The position numbers and the translations under genes are program-made. The notes under the pieces are model-generated. The model made no database searches, had not been told where the DNA came from, and worked only from the letters and a program-made list of their open reading frames with translations. This document shows, piece after piece, positions 33,723 through 42,508 of a stretch of 58,160 nucleotides of DNA (the stretch's first letter is position 1; each line of letters starts with the position of its first letter). The stretch covers positions 1 through 58,160 of the forward strand of contig CAYLPZ010000014.1 in the NCBI GenBank assembly GCA_964385755.1. Reading direction: 5' to 3'. This DNA is from CAG-698 sp964385755. GTDB lineage: Bacteria; Bacillota_I; Bacilli_A; ML615J-28; CAG-698.

Positions 33723-35963
33723 TTATTTCTTAGCCGGAATTACTGATGAAAAGTCATAAGTTTTATCAAAACTTCCATCACTGCTTCTTAATCTTACTTG
33801 ATAATCTACTTTAGTTTCATACTCTGGTAACTTTATTACTTTACCAGTCGAATTAACATACTCATTATCACAAATCAACTCAATAGTATACCCTTTAGAT
33901 AGGAAATATTTTTGAATATTGTATTCAAAAGTAACTAAACTCATAAATGTTTCCCATCTATTTGCTTTTCTAATTGATTGAGGGCAATCCTTACCAGAAA
34001 AAGTATTATGTTGTTTAATATTATCTAGCACAAGTGACTTTTCTTGCATAATATGCGTTCCAATTAATTTAGCACATAATTGCCATGTGCGATAAATATC
34101 AGAGCCTTGATTTACACATGTTTCAATACCAATGCTACTTAGATTACCTCCATAATTTGCTAAAGTTTGATATGTATTATCCCAGTGAGTATTAGCCATC
34201 ATATAGTAACCATTTGCATTAACATAATTTGTAATACCTGTATATGGTAATTGTGAATTTAATACAATTTTTCCATCTTTACGTAAAGGTGCTTTTACAT
34301 CAATTTCTGTACCATTTACTTCAAAGTTACCAGTTACTTGATTAATAGTAATTTTTGCTGGGGCATTATCGCCAAATGGTGCTTTAATGCCTGTGTTAAT
34401 ATATTCTAATGCTGTATAAGTTCCATCTCCCGCATGGAATCCTACTTCATTTAGTGGTAATTGTTGATATACTCCATCATTACCAACAGTAAAGTGCCAT
34501 GATGTTTCACCGTTTGTTTTACAATAATTTGATGTATTTACAGCAGTTCCTGATGCCCCAACTTCATGCACCGCAACAAATCTACAAGAGAAATTATTGC
34601 CATTACAAGATGTTCCTGGTCTATTAGAAGCTCCTACTGGAACTAAGTTTTGATTAATTTTTAAATTTTCAAACAAATAGTTACAGATACTACCTACTAA
34701 TGTATAACTATAACCTTCATTACTATCATAAACTCTCATTTGTTGAGTAACAACTGTCGCATTATTTATTGTCGCCATTAAGCGATCTGGGTCGATAAAA
34801 TCTAAGATATTAATATCAATTGTTGTACTAACTTTACTACTCTTCTTACTCTGTACTTTAAATGTTAAAATACCAGCACTAATGATATTTACTTTACCTT
34901 CTTCATTAATAGTTCCACGGCTTTTTGTTGCACTATCTGCTTTCCAAATAACTTCTTCACCTAAGCTTTCTGGATGCACTTTCGCAATCAATTGTACTTC
35001 ATCATCTAAGTAAAATTCAGTTCTGCCATCTAAAGTATACACTTCAATATATGGAGTAACCTCAACAAAATGCGCTGTGAGTGTATAATCTCTATTTTCT
35101 AACGTTTCTACTAGCACGTCACCTTCATACCAGCCAACAAAATCACAACCATCTTTAACTGCTTTAGGTAGTACTACTTTTGTACAATCTGTAAAAGTAT
35201 AAACTAAGCCATCACATTTACCACCATCTAAGTCATATGTGATTGTATATTCTTTAACTTCTACTTCCCATTTTGCAATTAAATAATAGTCTTTGTTTTC
35301 TAGTTTTTCTACTAACTTATCGTTTTCATACCAGCCAAGAAAGATAAATCCTTCTTTTTCAGGAACTAGTAATGTTACGTTTTCACCATAGAAAAATTCA
35401 CTATCTTCAACGTTATTTTCATCAATTTGATATGTTAAATTATACTTAATTTTCTCAAATTTAGCTTCTAAAGTGTAATCTTTATTTTCTAGTTTTTCTA
35501 CTAATACGTCACCTTCATACCAGCCAAGAAAAACAAATCCTTCTTTTTCTAGTGTTTCTAGTGTAACTTCTTTTGCGTCAGTAAAAGTAATATTTTCCTC
35601 TTTACCATCAACAATTTTCACAAGCTTATATTCTTTTACTTCTACTTCTTTAGTTTTTTCTACTGTTACATTAATTGTAACTTTTACATTTGGATATTCT
35701 TTAAGATATAAAGTTACTACAGTATCTCCAGCTTTGACTGCTTTAATCTTCATGCCCTCAATTACAACATTATCATTACTTGCTTCAACAACTAAAGTAT
35801 AAGCACCATCAAAAGTAGGATTAATCGTATGTTCTTTTCCTTCTTCTAAAGTAACTACAGTTGCATCAACTTTTAACGTAACATCATTTTTCTCTTCGCC
35901 ACAACTAAAAGCGAAAAATACAACTAACATAAATAAAAACAAATAAGAAATCTTTTTGTACAT
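33723..35963 (-). CDS. Lipoprotein N-acetylmuramoyl-L-alanine amidase with Ig and InlB-type repeats
   Basis: A 746-residue lipoprotein (lipobox FAFSC, Cys21). Order of modules: BIG2-like Ig domain (about 25-105); three Listeria-Bacteroides/InlB B-repeat units (about 110-300, each ending FLGWYEGDVLVEKLENKDYTL or similar); a second Ig domain (about 310-395); and an Amidase_2/PGRP-type catalytic domain. Zinc ligands by analogy with T7 lysozyme are His466 (VAVHEV), His652 and Cys660 (KQHNTFSGKDCP), with Lys658 as the catalytic lysine. An insertion of about 70 residues splits the amidase domain after FHAGDGTYT. A terminal Ig-like cap follows. Expected to cleave the MurNAc-L-Ala bond at the cell surface. 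Confidence 0.92.
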   Translation of the reverse strand: MYKKISYLFLFMLVVFFAFSCGEEKNDVTLKVDATVVTLEEGKEHTINPTFDGAYTLVVEASNDNVVIEGMKIKAVKAGDTVVTLYLKEYPNVKVTINVTVEKTKEVEVKEYKLVKIVDGKEENITFTDAKEVTLETLEKEGFVFLGWYEGDVLVEKLENKDYTLEAKFEKIKYNLTYQIDENNVEDSEFFYGENVTLLVPEKEGFIFLGWYENDKLVEKLENKDYYLIAKWEVEVKEYTITYDLDGGKCDGLVYTFTDCTKVVLPKAVKDGCDFVGWYEGDVLVETLENRDYTLTAHFVEVTPYIEVYTLDGRTEFYLDDEVQLIAKVHPESLGEEVIWKADSATKSRGTINEEGKVNIISAGILTFKVQSKKSSKVSTTIDINILDFIDPDRLMATINNATVVTQQMRVYDSNEGYSYTLVGSICNYLFENLKINQNLVPVGASNRPGTSCNGNNFSCRFVAVHEVGASGTAVNTSNYCKTNGETSWHFTVGNDGVYQQLPLNEVGFHAGDGTYTALEYINTGIKAPFGDNAPAKITINQVTGNFEVNGTEIDVKAPLRKDGKIVLNSQLPYTGITNYVNANGYYMMANTHWDNTYQTLANYGGNLSSIGIETCVNQGSDIYRTWQLCAKLIGTHIMQEKSLVLDNIKQHNTFSGKDCPQSIRKANRWETFMSLVTFEYNIQKYFLSKGYTIELICDNEYVNSTGKVIKLPEYETKVDYQVRLRSSDGSFDKTYDFSSVIPAKK

Positions 35964-36010
35964 TTTATCTCCTTATCATAAAAATTTTTAAAAATAAGAT
36001 ATCTAATAAT

Positions 36011-36039
36011 ATTTTAACATTTTTAAAACGCTTTCGCAA
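36011..36039 (-). promoter_or_regulatory. Probable promoter of the first amidase gene
   Basis: Minus strand: TTGCGA (36034-36039), 17-bp spacer, TAAAAT (36011-36016), about 45 bases upstream of the ATG at 35963. Confidence 0.5.
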
Positions 36040-36061
36040 TATTCATTTACTACTAAATTAA

Positions 36062-36081
36062 AAACAGGGGTTATCCCTGTT
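36062..36081 (-). terminator. Terminator of the small YjcZ-like unit
   Basis: AACAGGG and CCCTGTT arms with a short loop, followed on the minus strand by TTTTAATTT. Confidence 0.75.
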
Positions 36082-36082
36082 C

Positions 36083-36244
36083 TTAGTTCCACTTTTTATT
36101 TAAAAAGTCTTTAATTTTTTCTTTAAATTCTTTAATTTTCAAGTTTTCGTTTATTTCTTTTTTCACATTTTTATATGTGTTATTTAATGGAGTTTTTATT
36201 TTATTTTGATATTCTTCTTTTACTTTATTAATAAAATCATTCAT
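36083..36244 (-). CDS. 53-residue lysine-rich small protein
   Basis: ATG at 36244, stop inside 36083-36085. The product starts MNDFINKVKEEYQNKIKTP and is almost entirely charged and helical (ends FLNKKWN). It lies 5 bases after the YjcZ-like gene and before a terminator, but has no clear SD, so it depends on coupling if it is translated. Family not recognised. The size, charge and position next to a tiny membrane protein fit a sporulation or coat accessory peptide; that is inference. Confidence 0.5.
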   Translation of the reverse strand: MNDFINKVKEEYQNKIKTPLNNTYKNVKKEINENLKIKEFKEKIKDFLNKKWN

Positions 36245-36249
36245 AATTA

Positions 36250-36378
36250 TTAGAAGCTAAAAGCAGCACCACTAATTACAAGTAAAATGAATAATACAAG
36301 GATAAATGCATATCGTCCGCTTCCAGACCATCCATTTCCTGCATTACAACAAGTATTAACGTTTGTACAAGTTCCCAT
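36250..36378 (-). CDS. YjcZ-family tiny membrane protein (sporulation-type)
   Basis: A 42-residue protein: a Cys/Gly-rich head (MGTCTNVNTCCNAGNGWSGS) and one membrane helix ending AFILVLFILLVISGAAF. The helix is very close to the YjcZ/tiny-TM family pattern FALIVVLFILLIIVGA found in Bacillus and Clostridium, whose members are expressed during sporulation. Strong SD AAAGGTGG five bases before the ATG. A sigma-K-like promoter precedes it. The Cys-rich head is unusual compared with the Gly/Tyr-rich heads I know. Confidence 0.75.
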   Translation of the reverse strand: MGTCTNVNTCCNAGNGWSGSGRYAFILVLFILLVISGAAFSF

Positions 36379-36398
36379 ACTACACCACCTTTCTACTA

Positions 36399-36425
36399 TA
36401 GTTTATGAGAGTTTCATTAAATTGT
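36399..36425 (-). promoter_or_regulatory. Sigma-K-like promoter of the YjcZ-type gene
   Basis: Minus strand: AC (36424-36425), 16-bp spacer, CATAAACTA (36399-36407), matching the sigma-K pattern AC-N16/17-CATANNNTA. The short match length makes chance possible. Confidence 0.4.
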
Positions 36426-36478
36426 TTGGGTTTTATTCATTTTATTATTAATCTAATCATATTTTATATTGAGTTTAT

Positions 36479-36802
36479 ATGGACAATAACTATCAGTCAC
36501 TAAATGATTTTTTAGATTTTGATTTTAAATCATTTTCAAATTTTTTATCTTCTATTCCTCCACTTGAACTAGGCTTTATAAGCGGCATTATTGGTACAAT
36601 TATTAGTGCTCCTCTTTCGTCTTCTGAGTTAAATACTATTGGTAACTTTTTAGAAGCAATCGGACAAGTAATGCTCACAATTCAGGCACAAATTGAACTT
36701 GTAACACCTTCATATCCATCTAGAAATGAATTTGAAGATCATAAGAAAAATATTAATAAACTATTTAACGACATAATGAATAATAGGAATATTAAAAAAT
36801 AA
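36479..36802 (+). CDS. 107-residue small protein, unknown, possibly sporulation-linked
   Basis: Divergent from the YjcZ-like gene. The product has an acidic/aromatic start (MDNNYQSLNDFLDFDFKSF), a hydrophobic middle (LELGFISGIIGTIISAPL) and SSSELNTIGNFLEAIGQVMLTIQAQ, which recalls small Bacillota proteins with an ELxxLGNF...GxxLxTIxAQ pattern. There is no strong SD (TTGAG only). CATATTTTA at 36458-36466 would fit a sigma-K -10, but no matching -35 is visible. A bidirectional terminator follows. Function not recognised. Confidence 0.6.
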   Translation: MDNNYQSLNDFLDFDFKSFSNFLSSIPPLELGFISGIIGTIISAPLSSSELNTIGNFLEAIGQVMLTIQAQIELVTPSYPSRNEFEDHKKNINKLFNDIMNNRNIKK

Positions 36803-36845
36803 AAGGATGTATAAACTATTTGCTAGTTTATTACATCCATTTTTA
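36801..36845. terminator. Bidirectional terminator
   Basis: GGATGTATAAACT (36805-36817) pairs with AGTTTATTACATCC (36825-36838), flanked by A-run and T-run, between convergent genes. Confidence 0.85.
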
Positions 36846-37580
36846 ATTCAAAAATTTTCGTAAATATCTTTCATTTATTTTATTATAATCTAAGATAATT
36901 AATAAATCTGTGCTATTAAAGTCATAGTCAATATATGCATTCTTCGCAACGTAACCACCTATTTGTAAATATCCTTTCATTAGTGGAGGCATCTTATGAA
37001 ACATTTCACGAGAACTTACACTTACTTCTATATCTTTTATCTCATAAACATTATTCACCGCAAAGCAATTTTTTTCATATAAATAATTTCTTTGAATAAA
37101 TGAAAATATTTCATCATAAATTTCACCATTTATACCATGAAAAGATGCGGTTCCAACCATATAATCACATTTTTTATCAAGAAAGTAACTCAAAGCTAAA
37201 CGCCAAAGTATTGTGATTACTCCCCCTTGTCTATACTCAGTTTTGACAACAGCTCTTCCTAGTTCCATAATTCTTTTATCTTTTATAGAATCTAAATTAA
37301 ATTCTGTTTCGCTTAAGAATTTTCCATCTATTTTATCTACATGTTCTTTAAGGATAAAGCGATATGTGCCAACTACCTCATCTGTTTCACTATCAATCAC
37401 CACAGCATGGTCACAATAATCATCATAAACATCTTTATCAATCCCATCACCTGTTTTTTCTTTATTATAATCACATATCATATCATGAAAACGAAGGTGA
37501 AAAACCTGATTTATGCGTTTTTGATAATCTTTTTCATTTCTATCTAAAATTTGTCCGATAAATTTTCCTGACTGTATCAT
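36843..37580 (-). CDS. OlsB/hemolysin-like GNAT acyltransferase
   Basis: The start at 37580 (MIQSGKFIGQILDRNEKD) is chosen from GGAG six bases upstream; an in-frame ATG 36 bases earlier lacks an SD and overlaps the preceding gene. The 245-residue product has the Acetyltransf_5 (ornithine-acyl-ACP N-acyltransferase OlsB / N-acyl amino acid synthase-like) pattern: LRFHDMICDY, DHAVVIDSETDEVVGTYRF, IMELGRAVVKTEYRQGGVI and YMVGTASFHG. It may acylate an amino acid or amine to form an aminolipid. Last gene of the operon. Confidence 0.82.
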   Translation of the reverse strand: MIQSGKFIGQILDRNEKDYQKRINQVFHLRFHDMICDYNKEKTGDGIDKDVYDDYCDHAVVIDSETDEVVGTYRFILKEHVDKIDGKFLSETEFNLDSIKDKRIMELGRAVVKTEYRQGGVITILWRLALSYFLDKKCDYMVGTASFHGINGEIYDEIFSFIQRNYLYEKNCFAVNNVYEIKDIEVSVSSREMFHKMPPLMKGYLQIGGYVAKNAYIDYDFNSTDLLIILDYNKINERYLRKFLN

Positions 37581-37593
37581 TATTAACTCCAAA

Positions 37594-38616
37594 TTATTTA
37601 TTAAATTTTTTGACAATTCTAGCTAATCTTTGTGGAATATCTAGATTATATGGGCATCTTGCTAGGCACTTACCACAATGAATGCACGCATCTGCTTTCA
37701 CAACAGTGGCAGCATATCTTTGTAATGCCCAATCTTTTAAGCCATATTTATCGTAATAGTTTTCCAAAGTAAATATGCTAGGAATATCAATTTTCACACT
37801 GCAAGGCAGGCAATAACCACATCTGTGACAAAACTTTCCTTGCATTAGTTTTTTTGTTTTATCAATATATTCAATTTCTTCTTTTGTTAGTTTTTCTTTA
37901 CCAACATTTAAGTTTTGTAAAACCTCATCTTTTGAACCCATACCTGGAATTAAAACAGATAAAGATTCGACATTAAGCAAATATTTAATTGCGACAGGGG
38001 TATTGTCAATTGCCCCACCACCAAATGGTTTCATTGCAATAGTTCCTTTATTCTTCAAAACCGCTTTTTCATACACTTTAATTGCTTCTGGTTCAATAAA
38101 GTTGCATGGAATTTGAATAGTTTCAAAATATTTTTCATATGGACTATCTAAAAGTTTATCAATAAATTCCAAACTATGAGATGTAATTCCTATATGTCTG
38201 ATTTTTCCTTCTTCTTTAGCTTCTAAAAGGGCTTTTAAGGCGCCATTATCTGACACAATAACTTCTAAGTCACTTTCTTTGACATTGTGGCACTGATAAA
38301 CATCAATATAATCTGTTTGTAAATTGTTTAGACTTATATTGATATCTTCTTTCATTTTTTCATAAGTTCTAGCCATTGACTTAGTAGCTACGTAGACTTT
38401 TTCACGCATACCTTTTAGTCCTTTGCCTAAGTATTCTTCACTACAAGTATACCCTCTTGCGGAGTCAAAGAAATTTACATGCATTGATACTGCTAATTTA
38501 ACGACATCAATAGCTTCTTTTTCAGTAACCCTTTGAATAGGAATTCCTCCGAATCCAATTGGATACACTTTTATATTAGTAGAACCTAATGTTTTATATC
38601 CACAAATTTGACTCAT
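37594..38616 (-). CDS. Aldo/keto reductase with C-terminal ferredoxin-type Fe-S domain
   Basis: The start at 38616 follows GAGGT; an upstream in-frame start lacks an SD and overlaps the thpR stop. The 340-residue product has an AKR TIM barrel (residues 1-245; catalytic Asp/Tyr in FFDSARGYT, Lys in VATKS, His in VYQCHNV) and a C-terminal segment with CHRCGYCLPC and CIHCGKCLARCPYNLDIP, i.e. 4Fe-4S ligands. This AKR-ferredoxin fusion is widespread in anaerobes; the substrate is unknown. It indicates an anaerobic lifestyle. Confidence 0.93.
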   Translation of the reverse strand: MSQICGYKTLGSTNIKVYPIGFGGIPIQRVTEKEAIDVVKLAVSMHVNFFDSARGYTCSEEYLGKGLKGMREKVYVATKSMARTYEKMKEDINISLNNLQTDYIDVYQCHNVKESDLEVIVSDNGALKALLEAKEEGKIRHIGITSHSLEFIDKLLDSPYEKYFETIQIPCNFIEPEAIKVYEKAVLKNKGTIAMKPFGGGAIDNTPVAIKYLLNVESLSVLIPGMGSKDEVLQNLNVGKEKLTKEEIEYIDKTKKLMQGKFCHRCGYCLPCSVKIDIPSIFTLENYYDKYGLKDWALQRYAATVVKADACIHCGKCLARCPYNLDIPQRLARIVKKFNK

Positions 38617-38627
38617 TTTTCTTACCT

Positions 38628-39107
38628 CTATTTTTCTAGATAACATAATCTATTATTAATTCTTGTTGATTCAAAAAGAATTATTTTATTTACATTACTT
38701 GTTAAAAAAACCTCTTTAAAAAACTCTTCGTTTGCTCTTCTAACTAAAGTAATGTGTGGGTAATATTTTTTATCATCAACTTTAAACCCATTTATTTTTA
38801 ATTTATCTGTAAGTTCTTTTTGCATTGCAAGTAACTCTTCTTTTTTTTCTACTTCACAAATAATCATATCTTTTAACATACAAATTTTAACTATTTTTAT
38901 TTCTTTCGGTACTTGTAATGTTTCTATTATACTTTTAATAGTACATATATCTTCTTCTCTTATTTCTCCTAAGAAACTAAGTGTTAAATGTATATTCGAT
39001 AAAAGCGTGTAATTTCCTCTTATTCCTTCTTGATACATTGATTTTTGTAAATTATCGATTCTTTTTGTTGTTTCTTTGTCTAACTTAATTCCTATAAATG
39101 CTCTCAT
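38628..39107 (-). CDS. thpR: RNA 2',3'-cyclic phosphodiesterase
   Basis: A 159-residue 2H phosphoesterase (LigT/ThpR) with the two His-x-Thr motifs HLTLSFLG (His40) and HITLVRR (His118) and the typical start MRAFIGIKL. It hydrolyses 2',3'-cyclic phosphates on RNA or nucleotides. A 4-base ATGA overlap with the upstream methyltransferase gene couples translation. Confidence 0.92.
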   Translation of the reverse strand: MRAFIGIKLDKETTKRIDNLQKSMYQEGIRGNYTLLSNIHLTLSFLGEIREEDICTIKSIIETLQVPKEIKIVKICMLKDMIICEVEKKEELLAMQKELTDKLKINGFKVDDKKYYPHITLVRRANEEFFKEVFLTSNVNKIILFESTRINNRLCYLEK

Positions 39108-39637
39108 CTTTTTTGTATAATGTATAAATATGGAGGATAGTTAATTTGATTTACAAACTCATATTTTACAACATCATATTCCTTTTGGTTTATTTTTGGT
39201 AATTCTTCTTTTAGTCTTTTTGCTTCTTTAAATCCTTCTTCATGGCCTTCGTAAACCATAATAGTAATAATGCCATGATCTGTCAATAAATTAAGTGCTT
39301 TAATTACTGCAGAAAGTGTGCTTTCCTCTTTTGTTGTTAATGACTTATCACCTTTAGGTAGATAACCTAAATTAAAAACAACACAGTCAACTGTAGTAAC
39401 ATATTTATCAATATTTTCATGTGAATCTAAAATATAATGAATATTTTTAAAATCTTTGCATATTTCTTTAGTATTGTTAATTGCTTTTTCTTGAATGTCA
39501 AAAGCATATACTTCATCAAAATATTTTGCAAGAAATAAGGTATCAAACCCATTACCACATGTTGCATCCACTGCTACTTTTTTTTGTTTTACATTATTTA
39601 TAATAATATTTCTTTCAAAATCTTTACATTTATCCAT
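39104..39637 (-). CDS. MnmM (YtqB)-type tRNA methyltransferase
   Basis: A 177-residue class I SAM methyltransferase with AVDATCGNGFDTLFLA (SAM motif I), VYAFDIQEKAI (motif II), VVFNLGYLPKGDKSLTT and YPPYLYIIQK. This set matches the YtqB/MraW_2 group, shown in Bacillus to methylate nm5s2U to mnm5s2U at the tRNA wobble position. No strong SD precedes the ATG at 39637. Neighbours (RluA, ThpR) also act on RNA. Confidence 0.85.
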   Translation of the reverse strand: MDKCKDFERNIIINNVKQKKVAVDATCGNGFDTLFLAKYFDEVYAFDIQEKAINNTKEICKDFKNIHYILDSHENIDKYVTTVDCVVFNLGYLPKGDKSLTTKEESTLSAVIKALNLLTDHGIITIMVYEGHEEGFKEAKRLKEELPKINQKEYDVVKYEFVNQINYPPYLYIIQKR

Positions 39638-39654
39638 TATTAATACATACCATT

Positions 39655-40497
39655 TTATATTAAAGTTTGTTTTGATTTTATTAAATAATTAGTACCATCA
39701 AGCAAAAATCCAAATTCTTTTGATATAAGCATAAGTTTATTATTATTACCTACTTTATCTTTATTTCCATACAAATCATCGCCGATAACATAATGATATG
39801 CGTGTGCCAAACTTACGCGAATTTGGTGTGTTCTTCCAGTCCTAATTTCAATATTTGTAAAAGTATTACCATTTACTATTTTCTTTGGTACTACTTTTGT
39901 ATAAGTTCTTTTGCCATTTTTGGTTACTATATATTTTCCACTTTCATGTCTATTTCTACCGATGTTATATTCTAAAATCATCTCAGATTTTATAATCCCT
40001 TTTACTACCGCTTCATAAAGTCTATAAACATCATTACTTTCTAACTGTCTTGTGATTTCTTGGTAGCTAATAATGTTTTTCGCAAAAACAACAACACCCA
40101 TCGTTTTAACATCGATTCTATGAATTGTTCTTATATAACTATCATCACCATTTTTTCGTAAATAACATACAACTCTTCCTAAAAGATTGTCACTATTATT
40201 TCCGTCTTGATGAATTAATATTTCTTCATCTTTATCAAGACATATTACTTCAGTATTTTCAAATAAAATATTTATTTTTTTATCTATAGCTTCTTGTAAT
40301 TTGTTTGTTTCAATGCATGAATAATCAATTGTGATTTTATCATTTATATTAAGAATTGTTTGGCTATTTATATCCTCATTTTGCCTCTTCACTGCATTTT
40401 TGCTAATTAAATTATTAATTACTATATCTGAGACATTACGCGATTTTAAATATGAATATAGTGTTTGTTTACATGTAATAATATACGTGCTAATCAT
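39655..40497 (-). CDS. RluA-family pseudouridine synthase
   Basis: A 280-residue protein: an S4-like RNA-binding segment (LKSRNVSDIVINNLISKNAV) and the catalytic motif HRIDVKTMG with catalytic Asp129, then RTGRTHQIRVSLAH and GDDLYG. It isomerises U to pseudouridine in rRNA or tRNA; the exact site cannot be told (RluD-like in Bacillota). It overlaps the upstream exonuclease gene by 8 bases. Confidence 0.92.
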   Translation of the reverse strand: MISTYIITCKQTLYSYLKSRNVSDIVINNLISKNAVKRQNEDINSQTILNINDKITIDYSCIETNKLQEAIDKKINILFENTEVICLDKDEEILIHQDGNNSDNLLGRVVCYLRKNGDDSYIRTIHRIDVKTMGVVVFAKNIISYQEITRQLESNDVYRLYEAVVKGIIKSEMILEYNIGRNRHESGKYIVTKNGKRTYTKVVPKKIVNGNTFTNIEIRTGRTHQIRVSLAHAYHYVIGDDLYGNKDKVGNNNKLMLISKEFGFLLDGTNYLIKSKQTLI

Positions 40498-41404
40498 GAA
40501 GTAAATCCATTACCTCCTCTTCGGTATAGACTTTTATTTTCTTCAATTCTTGTAAATGATTTACAGCATGAATGTGCGACTTTACTGGATTTTCAAATAC
40601 AATAAATGTATTAATTACTCTAGTGATATCACGTGAAAAAATAGCTCCATTTCTTGCCATCATTTTCTTAAATTCTGTTTTAGTTGTTTTCTTCGGTTTT
40701 CCTGTGAAAGCGTAAATTACTCCTTTAAGTTTATCAGATTTTACTTCGCTTAAGACTTTTTTTGAAAACCTTGAGTAACATCCTTTAAACTCATTATCGT
40801 TATATGTGCCAAAACATAAACCTAACTCTTCAAATAGATCATATACGTCATAAACTTGATACATTCTTTTCACGCGTTCAAGCAAATAAAAGCAGATAGA
40901 TGCATCACTAATTGCATTATGTTTATTGTGTTCTACCCCTAAATATCCTGATATATTACCAAGTTTAAAACTAGTTAAAGTATCCTTAAATGCTATTTGT
41001 GACACTTTTAAAGTACAACCAATTTTGATATTAGGAGTTTTTAAATTATATTTTTTAATTAAACTTTTTAATACGCTTATATCAAAAGTTGCGGCATGAG
41101 CAAACAAAACATTGCCATTTATTAATTCATATATTTCATCATATATTTGATCAAATGTTCTCTCGTGGATAACCATATCTTCTGTTATCCCATGAATCGC
41201 AACATTTTGTGGTAAAAACTCTTCTTGTGGATTAATCAAATAGTATTTTTCAAATAAAATTTTTCCGTTTTTGCAGCCTACAAGTCCAACACTACATGCA
41301 CTAGTCAAATTACCATTTGCGGTTTCAAAATCAATAGTAACATATTCAACTTCAAGTTCTTTTTTAGTTTCTTTACATTCATTTATTAATTGATTTCTTT
41401 GCAT
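40490..41404 (-). CDS. DnaQ-like 3'-5' exonuclease with BRCT domain
   Basis: A 304-residue protein. Residues 20-185 are a DEDDh exonuclease like the DNA polymerase III epsilon subunit: DFETANG (Asp25, Glu27), HAATFDISVLK and HNAISDASICFYLL. Residues 222-300 form a BRCT domain (LKGVIYAFTGKPKKTTKTEFKKMMARNGAIFSRDITR). This DnaQ-BRCT pairing is common in Bacillota and probably serves in repair or proofreading. First gene of the RNA-modification operon; SD AAGGA. Confidence 0.93.
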   Translation of the reverse strand: MQRNQLINECKETKKELEVEYVTIDFETANGNLTSACSVGLVGCKNGKILFEKYYLINPQEEFLPQNVAIHGITEDMVIHERTFDQIYDEIYELINGNVLFAHAATFDISVLKSLIKKYNLKTPNIKIGCTLKVSQIAFKDTLTSFKLGNISGYLGVEHNKHNAISDASICFYLLERVKRMYQVYDVYDLFEELGLCFGTYNDNEFKGCYSRFSKKVLSEVKSDKLKGVIYAFTGKPKKTTKTEFKKMMARNGAIFSRDITRVINTFIVFENPVKSHIHAVNHLQELKKIKVYTEEEVMDLLHD

Positions 41405-41432
41405 TGTGAATTGTCCTTGCTACCTTTCTGTG

Positions 41433-42428
41433 CTATTCAATTGCGTATATTACTCCATACCAAAATTTTGCAAATACTTCTTCTTCATATTCATAATATA
41501 CAAACAAACCATCACCAAAGCGGGAGTTAACATTTGGATCATTACATATAAAATATTTTTTGCCATCTTTTTCTTTATAACCACAAACAACAATCAAATG
41601 ACCGTTTGTGTCATATAAACCTGTTTTTCCTCTAATCGATGCACCACAAGGACCAACCTTTGCTAGATGATATTTTAGCTCATTAATGCTGTTTAATCTT
41701 TTAACATAAGCATCAAATCCAAAATGTCCCATAACAACCGTATTATATACCCAATTTCCAAAAGTGGGACAATTATGCCCTCTGTCCGCAACAAGCCCTG
41801 CTACATATCTATGTGGATACTTTTCATCTTCTTTATCAAAATACATTCCTTTGAAACCTAAAAGCATCGCAGTAGTTGTAGCACTGCACATTTCATGACC
41901 AATTTCTGGTACCATATTTTGATTATATTTTACAACATTATAATAAACACTCTCTGGTAAAGAAGAATAAATAGTCTCTTTATATTCCTTTGTTCTCAAA
42001 GCAATATGTACAAATCTTAGTTTTGCATCACCTTTTAAAATTACTTTAAACTGAAAACCATCTGCTAGTTTTTCATCTTTAGTAAGTATTTCATCAACAA
42101 ACATTTTCGCATCTACATCATCTTGATTATAATATAGATTTTCTCCTTTTAAAGCCCATGCACCATATGAAAAATATTTTGAGTACTTATTATCTATTCT
42201 AATGCGCACTAAAAGTTCAACAGATGATCCTATTTCACTTGTAGCACCCCAAGAACCAACAAGTTCATCAAAAGCTAAAGTATCATATTCTTTAGATATA
42301 ATAATACCTTCTTTTGTTTTATCAAAAGTTGTGAAAGTATTATTTACATAACAAATATTATCTAAGCTACATGTTTTTAAAATCTCCTCTTGCTTAATAA
42401 GAAAATTCATAGCATTTACTTTTCCCAT
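41433..42428 (-). CDS. C39-like cysteine peptidase without signal peptide
   Basis: A 331-residue protein with a beta-rich front part (residues 30-165, SSVELLVRIRIDNKYSKYFSYG) and a Peptidase_C39_2-type papain-like domain. Catalytic residues by pattern: Cys181 (HEMCSATTTAML), His277 (TNGHLIVVCGY) and Asn296 (FICNDPN). It is clearly a paralogue of the C-terminal 330 residues of the lipoprotein encoded at 42555-44936, with the same ADRGHN.PT.GNW block, but has no signal peptide, so it is either cytoplasmic or released by another route. SD AAAGGAG; own promoter. No terminator separates it from the next gene 28 bases on. Confidence 0.88.
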   Translation of the reverse strand: MGKVNAMNFLIKQEEILKTCSLDNICYVNNTFTTFDKTKEGIIISKEYDTLAFDELVGSWGATSEIGSSVELLVRIRIDNKYSKYFSYGAWALKGENLYYNQDDVDAKMFVDEILTKDEKLADGFQFKVILKGDAKLRFVHIALRTKEYKETIYSSLPESVYYNVVKYNQNMVPEIGHEMCSATTTAMLLGFKGMYFDKEDEKYPHRYVAGLVADRGHNCPTFGNWVYNTVVMGHFGFDAYVKRLNSINELKYHLAKVGPCGASIRGKTGLYDTNGHLIVVCGYKEKDGKKYFICNDPNVNSRFGDGLFVYYEYEEEVFAKFWYGVIYAIE

Positions 42429-42452
42429 AGATTTATCTCCTTTATTTTTTAT

Positions 42453-42481
42453 ATAATATCATTTTTAAGAAAAAAAAACAA
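42453..42481 (-). promoter_or_regulatory. Promoter of the signal-less C39 peptidase
   Basis: Minus strand: TTGTTT (42476-42481), 17-bp spacer, TATTAT (42453-42458). It could also drive the downstream dnaQ-rluA-mnmM operon. Confidence 0.5.
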
Positions 42482-42508
42482 TGATATTAAGGCATAAATA
42501 TACCTTAA

